From: an uncultured Bacillus sp.
GTDB taxonomy: Bacteria > Bacillota > Bacilli > Bacillales > DSM-1321
Assembly (NCBI GenBank): GCA_934215995.1
Contig: CAKQBC010000091.1
Location: 1 to 8,364, forward strand
Length of the DNA stretch: 8,364 bases
Direction: 5' to 3'
Under the pieces are notes generated by a model. The model was not told where the DNA came from, did not search any database, and saw only the letters and a list, made by a program, of their open reading frames with translations. Shown piece by piece: positions 7,003-8,364 of the stretch. Position 1 is the first letter of the stretch. Every line of letters begins with the position of its first letter. The position numbers and the translations under genes were made by a program.

Positions 7003-7024
7003 AAAAAACTCGGCATCAGCCGAG
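7003..7024 (-). terminator. Rho-independent terminator downstream of mltG
   Basis: On the minus strand the stem is CTCGGC (7024-7019), loop TGAT, GCCGAG (7014-7009), then T6 (7008-7003). It is a compact, GC-rich, perfect 6-bp stem with a good U tract. It lies about 200 bases beyond the mltG stop, so the mltG transcript would have a long untranslated tail, or the hairpin acts as an attenuator for a promoter inside the gap. Confidence 0.85.
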
Positions 7025-7079
7025 AATTTTATTTATAAAAGTAAATTGTACCAGCATATAGGGTTACCAGCTGTCGTTC

Positions 7080-7111
7080 TGTTAAACGCTGATACGGTTT
7101 GTTAAACAAAC
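7080..7111. repeat. Palindrome and paired 8-bp direct repeats upstream of trmR
   Basis: Bases 7097-7111 form a palindrome with 7-bp arms (GTTTGTT and AACAAAC) around one central base. The octamer TGTTAAAC occurs at 7080-7087 and again at 7100-7107, exactly 20 bases apart, close to two helical turns. Such spacing is typical of paired binding sites on one DNA face. A 7-base repeat TACCAGC at 7049-7055 and 7065-7071 lies nearby. Whether any protein binds is unknown. Confidence 0.45.
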
Positions 7112-7118
7112 TTTAACC

Positions 7119-7148
7119 ATTGTAACATAACCATATACCTAAAGTGAA
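7119..7148 (-). promoter_or_regulatory. Possible extended -10 promoter upstream of the trmR leader
   Basis: On the minus strand 7127-7119 reads TGTTACAAT, an extended -10 one base from consensus. TTCACT (7148-7143) lies 18 bases upstream as a partial -35 (4 of 6). A second TGGTACAAT (7053-7045) has no -35. Transcripts from either would meet the terminator at 7024-7003 before reaching trmR. Motif evidence only. Confidence 0.35.
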
Positions 7149-7222
7149 ATAATCTTTTCAAAAACATAGTTGCCGCGTTCATGCCTTTCTGAAAGCTTTT
7201 GCTGCAGCCTTACATAAAAAGA

Positions 7223-8359
7223 TTAATTATCATTTTGGCTCGTGATATGCTCCTCTTTCAATTTATTGTGCTCATCCAATGTTTTGGAATAAAACACCTC
7301 TCCCTCGCGATTCGCAAGAAAGTACAGATAGTCTGTTTCTTCAGGTTCAAGAGTAGCCTGAATGGATGTTTCCCCTGCATTGGCGATCGGCCCTGGCGTT
7401 AGCCCTCTGTTTTGGTATGTGTTGTAAGGGTCGTCCACCTTCAGATCTTCATACAGTGTTCTCTCTTTATGTTCCCCAAGTGCATACAGGACAGTCGGAT
7501 CTGTCTGCAGCGGCATATCAATTTCCATCCGGTTATAAAAGACAGAAGCAATTTTGCCGCGATCCGTTTTAGCGGTCGCTTCTTCTTCAACAAGCGAGGA
7601 GATCGTCAACAATTGATGCACCGTCATTTCTTTTGCCTGCATTTGATCCTGGTATTTCATCACGACTTCACTCGTCTTGGCGATCATCTGGCTGACGATC
7701 ACTTCCACCGCCGGGTCTTCATCAAAGAACTCGTACGTTGCAGGATACAGATATCCTTCCAGCGGATATTTAATGTTTTCAGCAAAGATTTCATCCGTCA
7801 GCAATTCCGGAAACTTCACCTGCATTTCCTTCGCAAACTCCGTGCTGCTTATTTGCTCAAACACTTCATCTGCATTCTTGCCTGTTTTGTCGGCGATAAT
7901 ACCGGCAATCTCCTTCAATTGCTTCCCTTCCGGAATTGTCATTTTGATTTCAGCTTCCTGAATAAGTTTTCCGGATTGGATTGTATCAATGATTTCATCG
8001 AATGTCATCGATTGGGACAATTCGTACTTGCCGGCCTGGAAGTTCGATTCATTCTTGAATTTGACATAATATTTAAATATCCGTGCATTTTTGATGATTT
8101 TATTCTCTTCTAATGTATTCGCTATGGATGTAGGGGAGGAACCGATCGGAATCTCTACAGTCCGCACCTCTTCATTATCCGGGTCGTATGGTTTCAAGGC
8201 TGAACTGATATAAATGAACGTGCCGATTCCGACAATAATGATTGCCGCCAAAAGGCTGACTGCTGTGATCATTACTATTTTTCGTACCGCAGTGGCTTCT
8301 CCCTGTCTCTCTTTTAGGTTTTGGAGCATGATCTCCTTTTTTGATTGCTTATCCGTCAT
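7223..8359 (-). CDS. mltG: Endolytic transglycosylase MltG (YceG-like)
   Basis: MltG cleaves nascent peptidoglycan strands at the outer face of the membrane and is thought to set glycan chain length. The 378-residue product has a cytoplasmic N terminus (1-26), one membrane helix (about 27-51), a LysM-like region (about 66-115) and the YceG catalytic domain. The catalytic glutamate is E258 in SLVEEEA, matching ASIVEKE in E. coli MltG. The later family blocks LQTDPTVLYALG (284-295), YNTY...GLTPGPI (312-325) and YLYFLA (344-349) are all present, so the gene looks complete. ATG at 8359 is preceded directly by an in-frame TGA (8362-8360), which fixes the upstream limit. Its ribosome binding site falls outside the window. 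A later ATG (8329) has AAAGGAG only 3 bases before it. That TGA might also be the end of an upstream gene. Confidence 0.94.
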   Translation of the reverse strand: MTDKQSKKEIMLQNLKERQGEATAVRKIVMITAVSLLAAIIIVGIGTFIYISSALKPYDPDNEEVRTVEIPIGSSPTSIANTLEENKIIKNARIFKYYVKFKNESNFQAGKYELSQSMTFDEIIDTIQSGKLIQEAEIKMTIPEGKQLKEIAGIIADKTGKNADEVFEQISSTEFAKEMQVKFPELLTDEIFAENIKYPLEGYLYPATYEFFDEDPAVEVIVSQMIAKTSEVVMKYQDQMQAKEMTVHQLLTISSLVEEEATAKTDRGKIASVFYNRMEIDMPLQTDPTVLYALGEHKERTLYEDLKVDDPYNTYQNRGLTPGPIANAGETSIQATLEPEETDYLYFLANREGEVFYSKTLDEHNKLKEEHITSQNDN

Positions 8360-8364
8360 TCAGT

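Larger units (their letters stand above)
6857..7222. other. 366-base gap between mltG and trmR
   Basis: The gap has three parts in minus-strand order. First, 7222-7025 is an AT-rich stretch with a palindrome, direct repeats and two TGnTACAAT motifs. Second comes a clear terminator (7024-7003). Third, 7002-6857 is a leader that is open in the trmR frame from 6979. A 26-codon open frame (7182-7102, minus) encodes a small basic, hydrophobic peptide but lacks a properly spaced ribosome binding site. I see no tRNA, rRNA or known riboswitch. No good -35/-10 pair was found between the terminator and trmR. Confidence 0.6.

Noticed and set aside
7025..7222. T-box or other known riboswitch upstream of trmR
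   Set aside because: I could not find the T-box sequence or any other aptamer core I recognise, only short repeats and a palindrome.

Overview
The window is a stretch of chromosome from a Bacillus-type Firmicute. All eight genes lie on the minus strand. Their order (mltG, trmR/yrrM, trhP1/yrrN, trhP2/yrrO, udk, greA, pbpI/yrrR, yrrS) matches the Bacillus subtilis yrrL-yrrS region gene for gene. Strong GGAGG-type ribosome binding sites, free use of GTG and TTG starts, and U-tailed hairpin terminators also fit a Bacillaceae genome. The species cannot be named from this sequence alone.

In transcription order (high to low coordinate): mltG (8359-7223) encodes a membrane-bound lytic transglycosylase. 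A 366-base gap follows, holding a clear terminator (7003-7024), an unusual palindrome with direct repeats, and a possible promoter or attenuator. Next come trmR, trhP1, trhP2 and udk (6856-3311), with gaps of only 10, 46 and 4 bases, so they are almost certainly one operon. The first three together form the 5-methoxyuridine pathway of the tRNA wobble base: the two U32-family proteins hydroxylate U34 and TrmR methylates the product. udk salvages uridine. A 147-base hairpin-rich gap leads to greA (3163-2687), a transcription cleavage factor. A hairpin that doubles as terminator and cover for the next ribosome binding site separates greA from pbpI (2624-864), a class B penicillin-binding protein. 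Its partner yrrS (778-128) follows.

Downstream of yrrS a 17-bp perfect hairpin (79-116) ends the unit. Only 4 bases beyond it, on the same strand, is what looks like the 5' end of a group II intron (74 to 1, continuing off the window). This is the one accessory element, and its position just after a terminator hairpin is the signature of bacterial class C group II introns.

The coding content is otherwise conserved and ordinary. I see no novel multi-gene system. The items worth a second look are the intron edge, the hairpin over the pbpI ribosome binding site, the structured gap upstream of trmR, and the absence of cluster cysteines in TrhP1 beside a cysteine-complete TrhP2.
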